Below, piece by piece: positions 18,457 to 26,835 of a stretch of DNA of 64,000 bases. The notes below the pieces were generated by a model. It worked only from the letters and a program-made list of their open reading frames with translations, made no database searches and had not been told where the DNA came from. A program made the position numbers and the translations under genes. The stretch is from assembly GCF_001422445.1 (NCBI RefSeq), contig NZ_LMNA01000001.1, positions 1,038,735-1,102,734 of the forward strand, given 5' to 3'. Position 1 is the first letter of the stretch. The number at the start of each line of letters is the position of its first letter. This DNA comes from Pseudorhodoferax sp. Leaf274. Its GTDB lineage: Bacteria > Pseudomonadota > Gammaproteobacteria > Burkholderiales > Burkholderiaceae_C.

Positions 18457-20454
18457 TCATTCGGGGCGGCCGGCAAAGGCCAGCAGCCGGTCGTTGTCGC
18501 GCTCGTGTCCCAGGGTCTGGCGCCGCACGTCGGCGTGGTGCGCTTCGGCCCGCTGCTGGGCCCAGCGGCGCAGCGCGCGCGCGGCCCAGCCGGGCAGGCG
18601 GCCTTGCGCGTCGGGCCGGCAGCGCGCGCGCACCCAGGCCTGCAGCGCCGCGGCATGGGTGGCGAACAGTTCGTCGTCCAGCGCCACCAGGCTCTCGAAG
18701 CTGCCGGGGTCGCCCTGGCGGCCGGAGCGGCCGTAGAGCTGGCGGTCGATGCGCGTGGAGTCGTGGAACTCGGTCAGCACCACGTGCAGGCCGCCGGCGC
18801 TGCGCACGGCCGCATCGAGGTGGATGTCGGTGCCGCGGCCGGCCATGTTGGTGGCCACCGTGATGCGGCCCGGCGCGCCGGCGCCGGTGACGATGGCGGC
18901 CTCCTCGGCGTCCTGCTTGGCGTTGAGCACCTGGTGCGCCGCGCCGGCGGCGGCCAGCAGCGCGCCGATGCGCTCGGACGCCGCCACCGAGCGCGTGCCC
19001 ACCAGCACGGCGCGGCCGGTGGCCGCCTGCGCCAGCGCCGACTGCACCACCGCCGCGTCGCGCTGCGCGCCCTGCGCGAACAGCCGGGTGCCCAGGTCGC
19101 GCCGCAGGATGGGCCGGTGCGTGCCGATGCGCAGCACGTCCAGGCCCAGCACGGACTTGAGCTCGCCCGCGGTCTCGGTCACGGTGCCGCTCATGCCGCC
19201 CACGCGCAGGTAGCGGCGGAACAGGCGCTGGTAGGTGATGCGCGCCGTGGTGTGGCGGCGCGCCGTGATGTCCAGCGCCTCCTTGCGCTCGACCATCTGG
19301 TGCAGGCCGCTTTCCCAGCTGCGGTCGGCCATCACGCGGCCGGTGTACTCGTCGACGATCTGCACCTTGCCGTCGGCCACGATGTAGTGGCGGTCGCGCG
19401 TGTAGCAGTGCAGGGCCGACAGCGCCTGCTCGATCACGCGCGTGCGCTCGACCTCGGCGTGGGGCAGCGCGGCGTCCTGCAGCGCCAGCACCCAGGCGCG
19501 GCCGGCCTCGGTCAGCACCACGTGGCGTTCGCGCTCGCGCAGCAGGTAGTGCGGGCCGGATTCCAGCCGCGCGGCCTGGGCCAGCGCGGCGTCGTACTCG
19601 GGGATGCCGGCGCCGCCGGGCCGCGTGGCCGAGATGATCAGCGGCGTGCGGGCCTCGTCGATGAACACGCTGTCGGCCTCGTCGACGATGGCGAACCACA
19701 GGCCGCGCATCACGGCGCGCTGCGCGGCCCGGCCGGCCACCAGCGTGGCCACGGCCGCGCGCGCGCCCAGCGTGCCGCGCAGCACCTCGATGCGGTCGCG
19801 CAGGTAGTCGAAGGTCAGGTCCTTGTTGACGCAGTAGGTCACGTCGGACAGGTAGGCTTCGCGCCGCTCGGGCGGCTCCTGGTCGGGCAGCACCTTGCCG
19901 ACCGACAGGCCGAAGAAGGCGTAGACCGGCGTCATCTCGTCGGCATCGCGCGCGGCCAGGTACTCGTTGACGGTGACCACGTGCACGGGCACGCCGGCCA
20001 GCGCCATGGTCACGGCCGGCAGCAGCGCGGTGAGGGTCTTGCCCTCGCCCGTGGCCATCTCGGCGATCACGCCGTCGAGGATGGCGCGCCCGCCCATCAG
20101 CTGCACCGCAAAGTGGCGCTTGCCCAGCTGGCGGCCGCTGACCTCGCGCACCAGGGCGAAGGCGGCCACCACATGGTCCTCGGCCAGTCCGTCGGCCAGC
20201 AGCGCGGCACGCAGCGCCTGCGCGCGGGCCTGCAGCTGCGCCAGCGACTCGGCCTGCAGCAGCGCGTCGGTGGCCAGCACGCGCCGCGCGAAGGCGCGCA
20301 CGCGCTGGCGCCGCAGCGGGCTCACCGCGGCCAGCAGCTTGCCGGCGGCGTGCAGCAGGGCCCGGTCGATGCCGTTCTGGCGGGCTTCCGCGCGCTCGAC
20401 CCAGGGCGAGGGGGCGAGGGCTGCGGCGGCGGGGGCCAGGGCGGCGCGGAGCAT
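18457..20454 (-). CDS. SecA-like preprotein translocase ATPase (shortened paralogue)
   Basis: A 665-residue SecA homologue, against about 900 for housekeeping SecA. Walker A is MATGEGKT (133-140), followed by VTVNEYLAARD, the Walker B segment VDEADSVFIDEARTPLIIS, the crosslinking-domain segment (GKVQIVDEYTGRVM) and the second motor domain with TNMAGRGTDI and GRSGRQGDPGS. The sequence ends soon after the second motor domain, so most of the C-terminal scaffold/wing region and the Cys-rich SecB-binding tail are missing. SecA drives preproteins through SecYEG. This copy sits inside the giant-protein operon (13-bp gaps on both sides), so it may be a dedicated motor for that cargo (inference). The ATG at 20454 was chosen; a longer in-frame start would run through the M50 gene. 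Confidence 0.87.
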   Translation of the reverse strand: MLRAALAPAAAALAPSPWVERAEARQNGIDRALLHAAGKLLAAVSPLRRQRVRAFARRVLATDALLQAESLAQLQARAQALRAALLADGLAEDHVVAAFALVREVSGRQLGKRHFAVQLMGGRAILDGVIAEMATGEGKTLTALLPAVTMALAGVPVHVVTVNEYLAARDADEMTPVYAFFGLSVGKVLPDQEPPERREAYLSDVTYCVNKDLTFDYLRDRIEVLRGTLGARAAVATLVAGRAAQRAVMRGLWFAIVDEADSVFIDEARTPLIISATRPGGAGIPEYDAALAQAARLESGPHYLLRERERHVVLTEAGRAWVLALQDAALPHAEVERTRVIEQALSALHCYTRDRHYIVADGKVQIVDEYTGRVMADRSWESGLHQMVERKEALDITARRHTTARITYQRLFRRYLRVGGMSGTVTETAGELKSVLGLDVLRIGTHRPILRRDLGTRLFAQGAQRDAAVVQSALAQAATGRAVLVGTRSVAASERIGALLAAAGAAHQVLNAKQDAEEAAIVTGAGAPGRITVATNMAGRGTDIHLDAAVRSAGGLHVVLTEFHDSTRIDRQLYGRSGRQGDPGSFESLVALDDELFATHAAALQAWVRARCRPDAQGRLPGWAARALRRWAQQRAEAHHADVRRQTLGHERDNDRLLAFAGRPE

Positions 20455-20467
20455 GGCGGTGCCGGCC

Positions 20468-22642
20468 CTACAGCGTGAGCTTGGACAGCAGCAGCTGGCG
20501 CAGCCGGCGCCAGCCCTGCAGGCCCAGGGGTTCGTCGTCGAGCACGAAGCGCACGTGGGCGCGTTCGCCGATGCGCGCGGTGGCGACCGTCCCGGGCAGT
20601 GCCAGGTCGAACTGGAACACGCGGTTGAGTGCGCGCGGTTCCTCGCCCTGGCGCGGGTCGACCGCCACGGTGCCGCCATGCTCCAGCGCCAGGGCCAGCG
20701 AGGGCAGGCTGTTGTCGCCGCCGGGCACCTCGCGCACCAGCTGCGCGGGCACGGTCTGGCCCAGGTCGCCAGCCAGCCGCACCTGGATGCGTTCGGGGCC
20801 GGCGCGCACGCCGTCGATGTCGTCCTGCGTGACCACCACGCGCACGGTGGGCGCGTCGCCGGTGCGCAGGTGGCCCACGTTCTCGCCCTTGCGCAGCCAG
20901 CGGCCGGGCAGGTCGGCGGCCAGCGGCAGTGCCAGCACGCCGTCGCGCTGGGCCACCACGCGCAGGCCGGCCTGCTTGCGCAGCGCGTGGGCGTGTTCGT
21001 CCTCGGCCTGGTGCAGCGCCGCGGTGGCCACGGCCAGTTCCACGCGCGCACCGGCCACGTCCACGCGCGTGCGGGTGGCGGCCAGCGCGGCCTGCCAGCG
21101 CGCATGCGCCTGGTGCTCGCGCGCCTGGGCGGTCTGCAGGTCGCGCTCGAGCTGGTCGTTGGCCAGCGCCAGCACCAGCGCGCCTTCGCCCACGGGCTGG
21201 CCCGGCGCGCCGCGCACCGCGGCGACGAAGCCCGATTCCTCGGCCCGCAGCTGCGCCGATTCGGCCGGCCAGACCACGCCCTGGGCGTAGCTGCTGTGCG
21301 GTGCCGGAATGACGAGCAGGCCCAGCGCCAGCACGCCGGCGAAGAGCGCGGTCACCAGCGCCGGGCGCAGCCTGCGGCCCACCAGGTCGGTGCCGGCCCA
21401 CAGCCAGCGCAGGCCCTTGAGCAGCGGCCAGGCGAACTGCGTCAGCATGCCCCAGATGCCGATCGCCAGGCCCAGGTAGAGGTACTGCTGCCCCAGGAAG
21501 ATGGCGATGCCCAGCGTGATCGACAGCCGGTAGCCCAGCGACAGCGGCGCGTACGCGGCCAGCCACTTGCCTTCGCCGTCCGTCGTCTCGGGCCGGCGCG
21601 CCTGCTCCAGCCCGAAGGCGTAGCGCTTGATGAGCCAGATCCAGAACGCGTTGCTGCGCTGCGCCAGGTTGGGCACCTCGATGGCATCGCACAGCACGAA
21701 GTAGCCGTCGAAGCGCAGCAGCGGGTTGCCGTTGAACAGCAGCGTGGACAGCCCGCCCAGCACCATCACGCTGAAGGCCAGCGAGCGCACTAGGCCGGGC
21801 TCGACCGCCAGCCAGATCCACAGCGCCAGCGCGGCCAGGAACAGCTCGGCCAGCATGCCGATGCCGGCCACCAGCGCGCGCTGGCTGCGCCGTGGGAAGG
21901 CCGCGCTGCCCGAGGCGTCGACATAGGGCACGGGCGCGAACACCAGGAACATCAGGCCCATGTCGTGCACTTCGGCGCCATGGCGGCGCGCGGCGTAGGC
22001 GTGCGACATCTCGTGGATGAACTTCACGCCAGGGTAGACCACGGCCATGGTCAGCAGGCTGGTGGCCGACAGCAGCGTGTCCGACGCATTGCCGGCGATC
22101 TCGCCCCAGTTCTGCCAGGCCAGCACGCCGGCGGGCAGCACCACGGCCAGCCATAGCAGGGCGCCCAGCGGGCCGAGCAGCCAGGCGACAAAGGGCAGCG
22201 TGCGCAGCAGGAAGCGGTCCGGGTCCCACAGCCGAAAGCGCAGCGCCATCGGGTTCTTGAGGTTGCGTAGCCACTGCTGGCGCCGCTGGCGGTCGCGCCG
22301 GCGCAGCTGGTCGTCCATGTCGGGCATGGTGTCGGAGGCCAGCGCATCGGCCTCGTGCAGCTGCGACAGCAGCTGGATCAGCTCGTCCTGCGGCGGTGCC
22401 TTCTCGCCCAGGGTGTCGACGGCGGCCTGCCACAGGTCCTGCACGCTGCGGCGCCCGTCCATGCGCGAGACCACGAACCAGGCCTCGGGCGTGAGCCGGT
22501 GGGTGCGCTGGTTGAGCGGGTCGAACAGCACGTACCAGGGCGTGCCGCGGATGGTCTGGCGCTGGGCCCGCAGCTCGGGCGCCAGGCGCGGCCGCACGGC
22601 GGACACGCGGTACCAATGCGCGGACTGGAATTCCTGGCCCAT
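20468..22642 (-). CDS. M50-family membrane metalloprotease fused to HlyD-like adaptor, with PqqD-like N-terminus
   Basis: A 724-residue protein. Residues about 30-100 look like a PqqD-type winged helix (YVLFDPLNQRTHRLTPEAW). A polytopic M50 core follows, with zinc motif HEMSH (210-214) and the downstream metal-site segment NPLLRFDGYF (306-315). After the last membrane segment (about 430-450) comes a HlyD-like part with two lipoyl halves around a coiled coil (about 460-724). Related M50-HlyD proteins are found beside peptide and protein exporters. The catalytic motif is intact, so it may cleave a substrate at the membrane or act as a membrane adaptor. It lies 19 bp after the GAF-HlyD gene and 13 bp before the SecA-like gene. 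Confidence 0.88.
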   Translation of the reverse strand: MGQEFQSAHWYRVSAVRPRLAPELRAQRQTIRGTPWYVLFDPLNQRTHRLTPEAWFVVSRMDGRRSVQDLWQAAVDTLGEKAPPQDELIQLLSQLHEADALASDTMPDMDDQLRRRDRQRRQQWLRNLKNPMALRFRLWDPDRFLLRTLPFVAWLLGPLGALLWLAVVLPAGVLAWQNWGEIAGNASDTLLSATSLLTMAVVYPGVKFIHEMSHAYAARRHGAEVHDMGLMFLVFAPVPYVDASGSAAFPRRSQRALVAGIGMLAELFLAALALWIWLAVEPGLVRSLAFSVMVLGGLSTLLFNGNPLLRFDGYFVLCDAIEVPNLAQRSNAFWIWLIKRYAFGLEQARRPETTDGEGKWLAAYAPLSLGYRLSITLGIAIFLGQQYLYLGLAIGIWGMLTQFAWPLLKGLRWLWAGTDLVGRRLRPALVTALFAGVLALGLLVIPAPHSSYAQGVVWPAESAQLRAEESGFVAAVRGAPGQPVGEGALVLALANDQLERDLQTAQAREHQAHARWQAALAATRTRVDVAGARVELAVATAALHQAEDEHAHALRKQAGLRVVAQRDGVLALPLAADLPGRWLRKGENVGHLRTGDAPTVRVVVTQDDIDGVRAGPERIQVRLAGDLGQTVPAQLVREVPGGDNSLPSLALALEHGGTVAVDPRQGEEPRALNRVFQFDLALPGTVATARIGERAHVRFVLDDEPLGLQGWRRLRQLLLSKLTL

Positions 22643-22661
22643 GGCGCCGTGCCTCGCGTGT

Positions 22662-24569
22662 TCAGGGCAGGTAGCGCCACAGCGTGACGCGCACCCAGTC
22701 CACCAGCCGCCGCGTGGCGATCCACAGCAGCGTGCGCTCGCCCGCCTCGATCTTGCCCACGCCTTCCATGCCGGGCCGCAGGCGCTCGGGCGTACCGACC
22801 AGGTCGGCCTCGACGCGGAACAGGTTGGCGCCTTCCTCGGCCGTGGCCACCGAGATCTGGCGCACCACGAAGGGCAGGCGTTCGGCGGCCATGCCCGACA
22901 GCACCACCGCGCCGTGCTGGCCGGGTGCCACGTCGCGCACGTCGCGCTCGTCGACCTTGAGCACCACGCGGTAGCCGGTCAGCGGCGCGAGCGTGAACAG
23001 CGTCTTGCCCTGCTCGATGGGGCTGCCGATGGCCTGCGACCAGTCGCCGGCCACGAGCACGCCGTCGAACGGCGCCTCCACGCGCGTGCGCTGCATGCGC
23101 TGCGTGACCTGTTCCAGCTTGGCCTGCGTCTCGCCGACCTGGGCCGAGACCACGGCCGATTCGGCCCGGTTGTGGGCGGCCATGGCCTCGGCGAGCTTTT
23201 GCTCCTGCTGCGCGAGTTCGGCGCGCAGGCGGGCCTGCTCGATGGCCAGGTCGCGGTCGTCCAGGCGGGCCAGCAGCTCGCCGCGCGCCACGCGCTGGCC
23301 GGCCCGCACGGGTGCCTCGGCCACGAAGCCTTCGAACGGCGCGGCCATCACGCGCTGCACCTCGCCTTCGAGCACGGCACGGGCCGGCACGCGGTAGGCC
23401 GTGGGCACCAGCGCCACCGCCGCCAGCGCCAACAGCAGCAGCGTGCCGCCGACGGCGAAGGCCGGGCGGCGCGGGTCGCGCAGCGCGGTCCAGCCCTGGC
23501 GCAGCTGGGCCGGCACGGCGCCCGAGAACCAGCGCGAGGCATCCTGCAGGCGCGCCAGCAGCGGCGCCAGCACCACGGCGATGCCCTCGATCTGGGCCAT
23601 GAAGGCCGGCGTGACCTGCGCGGCCGGCAGGTGCCAGACCACGGCGCCGACCGCGCGCGCGCCGGCCACGATGGGCACGGTCAGCACGCCGCCGGGCGCA
23701 TCGTCGGGGCCGGGCATGGCGGCGGCCACGTCGTGCTGGGCGCGGTCCACGCGCTGCGGATCGCCGTGCACAGGCGGCCAGGAGAGGCTGCAGCGCTGCT
23801 CCACGGCCTCGGCCATGGCGCGCTCGATGGCGGCGGCCTGCTGGCTCTTGCGGTCGAACCAGGCCGCGTGCGAGAGCGCCACCAGGCGCAGCCTGCCGCC
23901 CGGCGCCACCAGGCCGATGGCCACGCGCAGGCCGCCGACGGCACGGGCCAGCTCGGCGGCCACGGCCAGGCAGGCGTCGTCCACCTGGTCGTACTGGGCG
24001 ATCAGGGCCACCAGGTCGAGACCGGAGCGCGCGCGCTGCAGCGCGGCCTGCTCGGCCTCGCGGCCACGGCTGCGCGACAGCGCGTCGAGCCAGCCGGCGC
24101 CCCATTGCAGGTCGGTCACGGCGCGGGCCACGTCGGCCTCGCCGCCACGGCGCGTCATGAACACCAGCGCGCCGATCAGGCGCTGGGCGCTGAACAGCGG
24201 CGAGGCCACCACCACCTGGTCCCGGGGCGGCTGCACCCGCTTGATGGCCGCGGCGGCGGGCTCGGCCGGCGGCGGCAGCGGCAGCACCACGTCGCGCCGG
24301 CTGTCGACGCAGGCCTGGGCGGCCTGGGCGTAGGGGCCGACATCGGCGATCTGGTCGGGCCACATGGCACCGGGCACCAGCACGCCGGCCTCGTCTTCCA
24401 CCAGCAGCAGCGCACCGTCGACCTGCGGCAGGCGCGCCACGGCCAGGGCCAGCCACTGGCGCAGGAAGGCACGCGCGTCGGAGGCGTCACCGAGCATGCG
24501 GTGCGTCGCCTCGTTGGCCGCGCCGGACGCGGCCGCGGTGGTGCTTGTCGAAGGCGCAGCAAGGCCCAT
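22662..24569 (-). CDS. GAF domain-HlyD fusion protein (membrane-fusion adaptor)
   Basis: A 635-residue protein. Residues about 25-345 contain two GAF-like sensor domains, which should be cytoplasmic. A single membrane segment (about 372-395, GGTLLLLALAAVALVP) precedes a HlyD adaptor: first lipoyl half near FEGFVAEAPVRAGQ, a coiled coil about 455-510, the second half at TRVEAPFDGVLVAGDW, then a beta-barrel. The ATG at 24569 has AGAGGAAG upstream. The combination suggests an adaptor whose assembly or activity responds to a cytoplasmic signal (inference; the ligand cannot be read). It is the first of the exporter genes and lies 87 bp after the PEP-CTERM gene, with no convincing terminator between. 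Confidence 0.85.
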   Translation of the reverse strand: MGLAAPSTSTTAAASGAANEATHRMLGDASDARAFLRQWLALAVARLPQVDGALLLVEDEAGVLVPGAMWPDQIADVGPYAQAAQACVDSRRDVVLPLPPPAEPAAAAIKRVQPPRDQVVVASPLFSAQRLIGALVFMTRRGGEADVARAVTDLQWGAGWLDALSRSRGREAEQAALQRARSGLDLVALIAQYDQVDDACLAVAAELARAVGGLRVAIGLVAPGGRLRLVALSHAAWFDRKSQQAAAIERAMAEAVEQRCSLSWPPVHGDPQRVDRAQHDVAAAMPGPDDAPGGVLTVPIVAGARAVGAVVWHLPAAQVTPAFMAQIEGIAVVLAPLLARLQDASRWFSGAVPAQLRQGWTALRDPRRPAFAVGGTLLLLALAAVALVPTAYRVPARAVLEGEVQRVMAAPFEGFVAEAPVRAGQRVARGELLARLDDRDLAIEQARLRAELAQQEQKLAEAMAAHNRAESAVVSAQVGETQAKLEQVTQRMQRTRVEAPFDGVLVAGDWSQAIGSPIEQGKTLFTLAPLTGYRVVLKVDERDVRDVAPGQHGAVVLSGMAAERLPFVVRQISVATAEEGANLFRVEADLVGTPERLRPGMEGVGKIEAGERTLLWIATRRLVDWVRVTLWRYLP

Positions 24570-24656
24570 CGTGCTTCCTCTGGCAGGAGACGAACATGCC
24601 GCAGCACGTCAGGGGCACGCATGCCGCCGACGGTCACGACCCGGATGGAGGGGGAT

Positions 24657-25316
24657 TCAGGTGGTGGCGGTGCCGCCGGCGCGCCGGCGGCGGGTGGACC
24701 AGCCGCCCACGCCCAGGCCCAGGGCCACCAGCGCGAGGCTGGCCGGCTCGGGCACGGTGTTGGCTTCGGCGGTGACGACGAATCCAGTCGACTCGGCTGG
24801 CGCGAAGTCGTAGACGGGCGGGTCGCCGGCCCGCAGCGTGAAGGGCGCGGCCACGATGGCACCCGTGCCGCCGGCACCGGCCTGCACGGTGAAGCTCAGG
24901 CTGAAGAGTTCGGTGCGGCCCGTGGGCGCGGCGTAGTCGTTCGAAGGGTCGCCATCGCTGTTGAAGTCGAACAGCAGGAACAGGTCGAAATCGATGAAGG
25001 CCAGCGTGCCGCCCAGGCCGGTGGTGGCGCCCGGAGATGCGATGGCCGCAAGGGGATCGTTCACCCCCAGCACGGAACCGCCGAGGACCGGCGCATCGAC
25101 CAGTGCGGTATCGAACGTCACCCGCACGTTGCCGTAGCAGCCAACGGCATCGCAGAGCGCGCTCGGGTCGTCGTCGACGAAGCGGGCCAGCAATGTCTGG
25201 CCCGCGGAGAACGACCCTGTGCCGTCCACCACCACCTTGACGGGCGCCGCCTGCGACAGCGCGCCGATGAACACCATGCCGGCAGCCAGCCAGCGCTTCC
25301 AACTGTTCGCAAACAT
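24657..25316 (-). CDS. PEP-CTERM sorting-domain protein
   Basis: A 219-residue secreted protein. It has a signal peptide (MFANSWKRW then a hydrophobic stretch ending ALSQA) and ends in a canonical exosortase signal: VPEPASLALVALGLG, then an arginine-rich tail. The core resembles cohesin-like or beta-sandwich PEP-CTERM proteins and includes a DFNSDGDPSND segment that could bind calcium. The ATG at 25316 was preferred to an upstream start because GGAGGAGGAA lies directly before it. An exosortase would remove the tail; none is encoded here. It is the first gene of the probable operon leading to the giant protein. Core function unknown. Confidence 0.85.
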   Translation of the reverse strand: MFANSWKRWLAAGMVFIGALSQAAPVKVVVDGTGSFSAGQTLLARFVDDDPSALCDAVGCYGNVRVTFDTALVDAPVLGGSVLGVNDPLAAIASPGATTGLGGTLAFIDFDLFLLFDFNSDGDPSNDYAAPTGRTELFSLSFTVQAGAGGTGAIVAAPFTLRAGDPPVYDFAPAESTGFVVTAEANTVPEPASLALVALGLGVGGWSTRRRRAGGTATT

Positions 25317-25387
25317 GTGGTTCCTCCTCCTCCCGCTACCCGCTGATCGCGCCGCGGCCAACTTGCAAAAATTTGTTCTTGCGGCGC

Positions 25388-25415
25388 ACTATGTCACACC
25401 GCCTCACAAAAACAA
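25388..25415 (-). promoter_or_regulatory. Possible sigma-70 promoter for the PEP-CTERM/export/giant-protein operon
   Basis: On the minus strand TTGTTT (25410-25415) and CATAGT (25388-25393) are separated by 16 bp, inside the most AT-rich part of the divergent spacer. Transcription would start near 25380, about 65 bases before the PEP-CTERM ATG. The match is modest. The rest of the 25317-25535 spacer shows no clear operator; TAGACT at 25497-25502 could be a -10 element for the opposite M20 gene. Confidence 0.3.
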
Positions 25416-25535
25416 TCCATCGATTTGCTTAAGTCGCGCTTGTTTTGTGTCGTCTGTTTCATCCCCCTGGAATTCCCCGAGGGAGGGCGTCGACGCTAGA
25501 CTGGAACGCCCGCCACCCGACATGACGCCAGTCAC

Positions 25536-26732
25536 ATGAAGCTCATCGATTCCATCGTCGGCCAGGCTGCCGGCATTGCCGCCATCCGCCGCGACATCCA
25601 TGCCCATCCCGAACTGTGCTTCGAGGAGGTCCGTACGGCCGACCTCGTGGCCGCCAAGCTCACGGAGTGGGGCATCCCCATCCACCGCGGCCTGGGCACG
25701 ACCGGCGTGGTCGGCATCGTCAAGAACGGCACGTCCGACCGCGCCATCGGCCTGCGCGCCGACATCGATGCGCTGCCCATGCAGGAGTTCAACACCTTCG
25801 CCCACGCCAGCCGGCACCAGGGCAAGATGCACGCCTGCGGCCACGACGGCCACACCGCCATGCTGTTGGCGGCTGCGCAGCACCTGGCGAAGAACCGCCA
25901 TTTCGACGGCACCGTCTACCTCATCTTCCAGCCGGCCGAAGAAGGCGGCGGCGGCGCGCGCGAGATGATCAAGGACGGCCTGTTCGAGCAGTTCCCCATG
26001 GAGGCCGTGTTCGGCATGCACAACTGGCCCGGCCTGCCGGTGGGCAGCTTCGCGGTCAGCGAAGGGCCGGTGATGGCGTCCAGCAACGAGTTCAAGATCA
26101 CCATCCGCGGCAAGGGCAGCCACGCGGCGCTGCCGCACATGGGCACCGACCCCGTGCCCATCGCCTGCCAGATGGTGCAGGCGTTCCAGACCGTCATCAG
26201 CCGCAACAAGAAGCCGGTGGACGCGGGCGTGATCTCGGTCACCATGGTGCACGCCGGCGAGGCCACCAACGTGGTGCCCGACAGCTGCGAGCTGCAGGGC
26301 ACGGTGCGCACCTTCACGCTGGAGGTGCTCGACCTGATCGAGCAGCGCATGCAGGCCATCGCGCAGAACATCTGCGCGGCCTTCGACGCGCAGTGCGAAT
26401 TCGAGTTCGTGCGCAACTACCCGCCCACCGTGAACCACCCGGCCGAGACGGCGTTCGCGCGCGAGGTGATGGCCGGCATCGTCGGTGCCGGCAACGTGCG
26501 CGTGCAGGAGCCCACGATGGGCGCGGAGGACTTCGCCTACATGCTGCAGGCCCGGCCCGGCGCCTACTGCTTCATCGGCAACGGCGACGGCGCGCACCGC
26601 GACATCGGCCATGGCGGCGGCCCCTGCACCATCCACAACCCCAGCTATGACTTCAACGACGAGCTGATTCCGCTGGGCGCGAGCTACTGGGTGCAGCTGG
26701 CCGAGCAATGGCTGGCCCGGCCCGCTGCATGA
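25536..26732 (+). CDS. M20-family amidohydrolase (hippurate hydrolase/aminoacylase-like)
   Basis: A 398-residue metal-dependent amidohydrolase, probably cytoplasmic. Metal-site motifs of the hippuricase type are present: ACGHDGHT (about 109-116, with the Cys ligand of this subfamily), QPAEEGGGG (about 131-139), GMHNWPGLPVG, and C-terminal TMGAEDFAY and IHNPSYDFND. The central lid/dimerisation domain begins near GKGSHAALPH. Members hydrolyse N-acyl or N-benzoyl amino acids and related amides; the exact substrate cannot be read. It precedes a DUF2817 peptidase on the same strand by about 100 bp, and faces an amidase and transporters across the LysR and coaX genes, suggesting an amide/peptide-use island. 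Confidence 0.9.
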   Translation: MKLIDSIVGQAAGIAAIRRDIHAHPELCFEEVRTADLVAAKLTEWGIPIHRGLGTTGVVGIVKNGTSDRAIGLRADIDALPMQEFNTFAHASRHQGKMHACGHDGHTAMLLAAAQHLAKNRHFDGTVYLIFQPAEEGGGGAREMIKDGLFEQFPMEAVFGMHNWPGLPVGSFAVSEGPVMASSNEFKITIRGKGSHAALPHMGTDPVPIACQMVQAFQTVISRNKKPVDAGVISVTMVHAGEATNVVPDSCELQGTVRTFTLEVLDLIEQRMQAIAQNICAAFDAQCEFEFVRNYPPTVNHPAETAFAREVMAGIVGAGNVRVQEPTMGAEDFAYMLQARPGAYCFIGNGDGAHRDIGHGGGPCTIHNPSYDFNDELIPLGASYWVQLAEQWLARPAA

Positions 26733-26835
26733 GCGCGCAGGCGCAGGCCCCTGCCTGCGGTGGCCGGCGCGGCGGAGGCGGCCAGGGCGCCGACAGCGCA
26801 GAGCCGGCGATGGCATCGCGCTGCAGGGCCGGCCC

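Noticed and set aside
20455-21105. N-terminal extension of the SecA-like protein by about 217 codons
   Set aside because: It runs through the M50-HlyD coding region in another register and has a shadow composition; homology to SecA starts only after 20454.
1-25316. Classical type I secretion system for the giant protein
   Set aside because: Only adaptor (HlyD-like) components are present; no ABC ATPase with peptidase/CLD domain and no TolC in the window. One could exist outside it.
22047-25346. A plus-strand open frame of 1099 codons
   Set aside because: Antisense to the M50-HlyD, GAF-HlyD and PEP-CTERM genes; low-complexity His/Arg/Gly/Ala composition.
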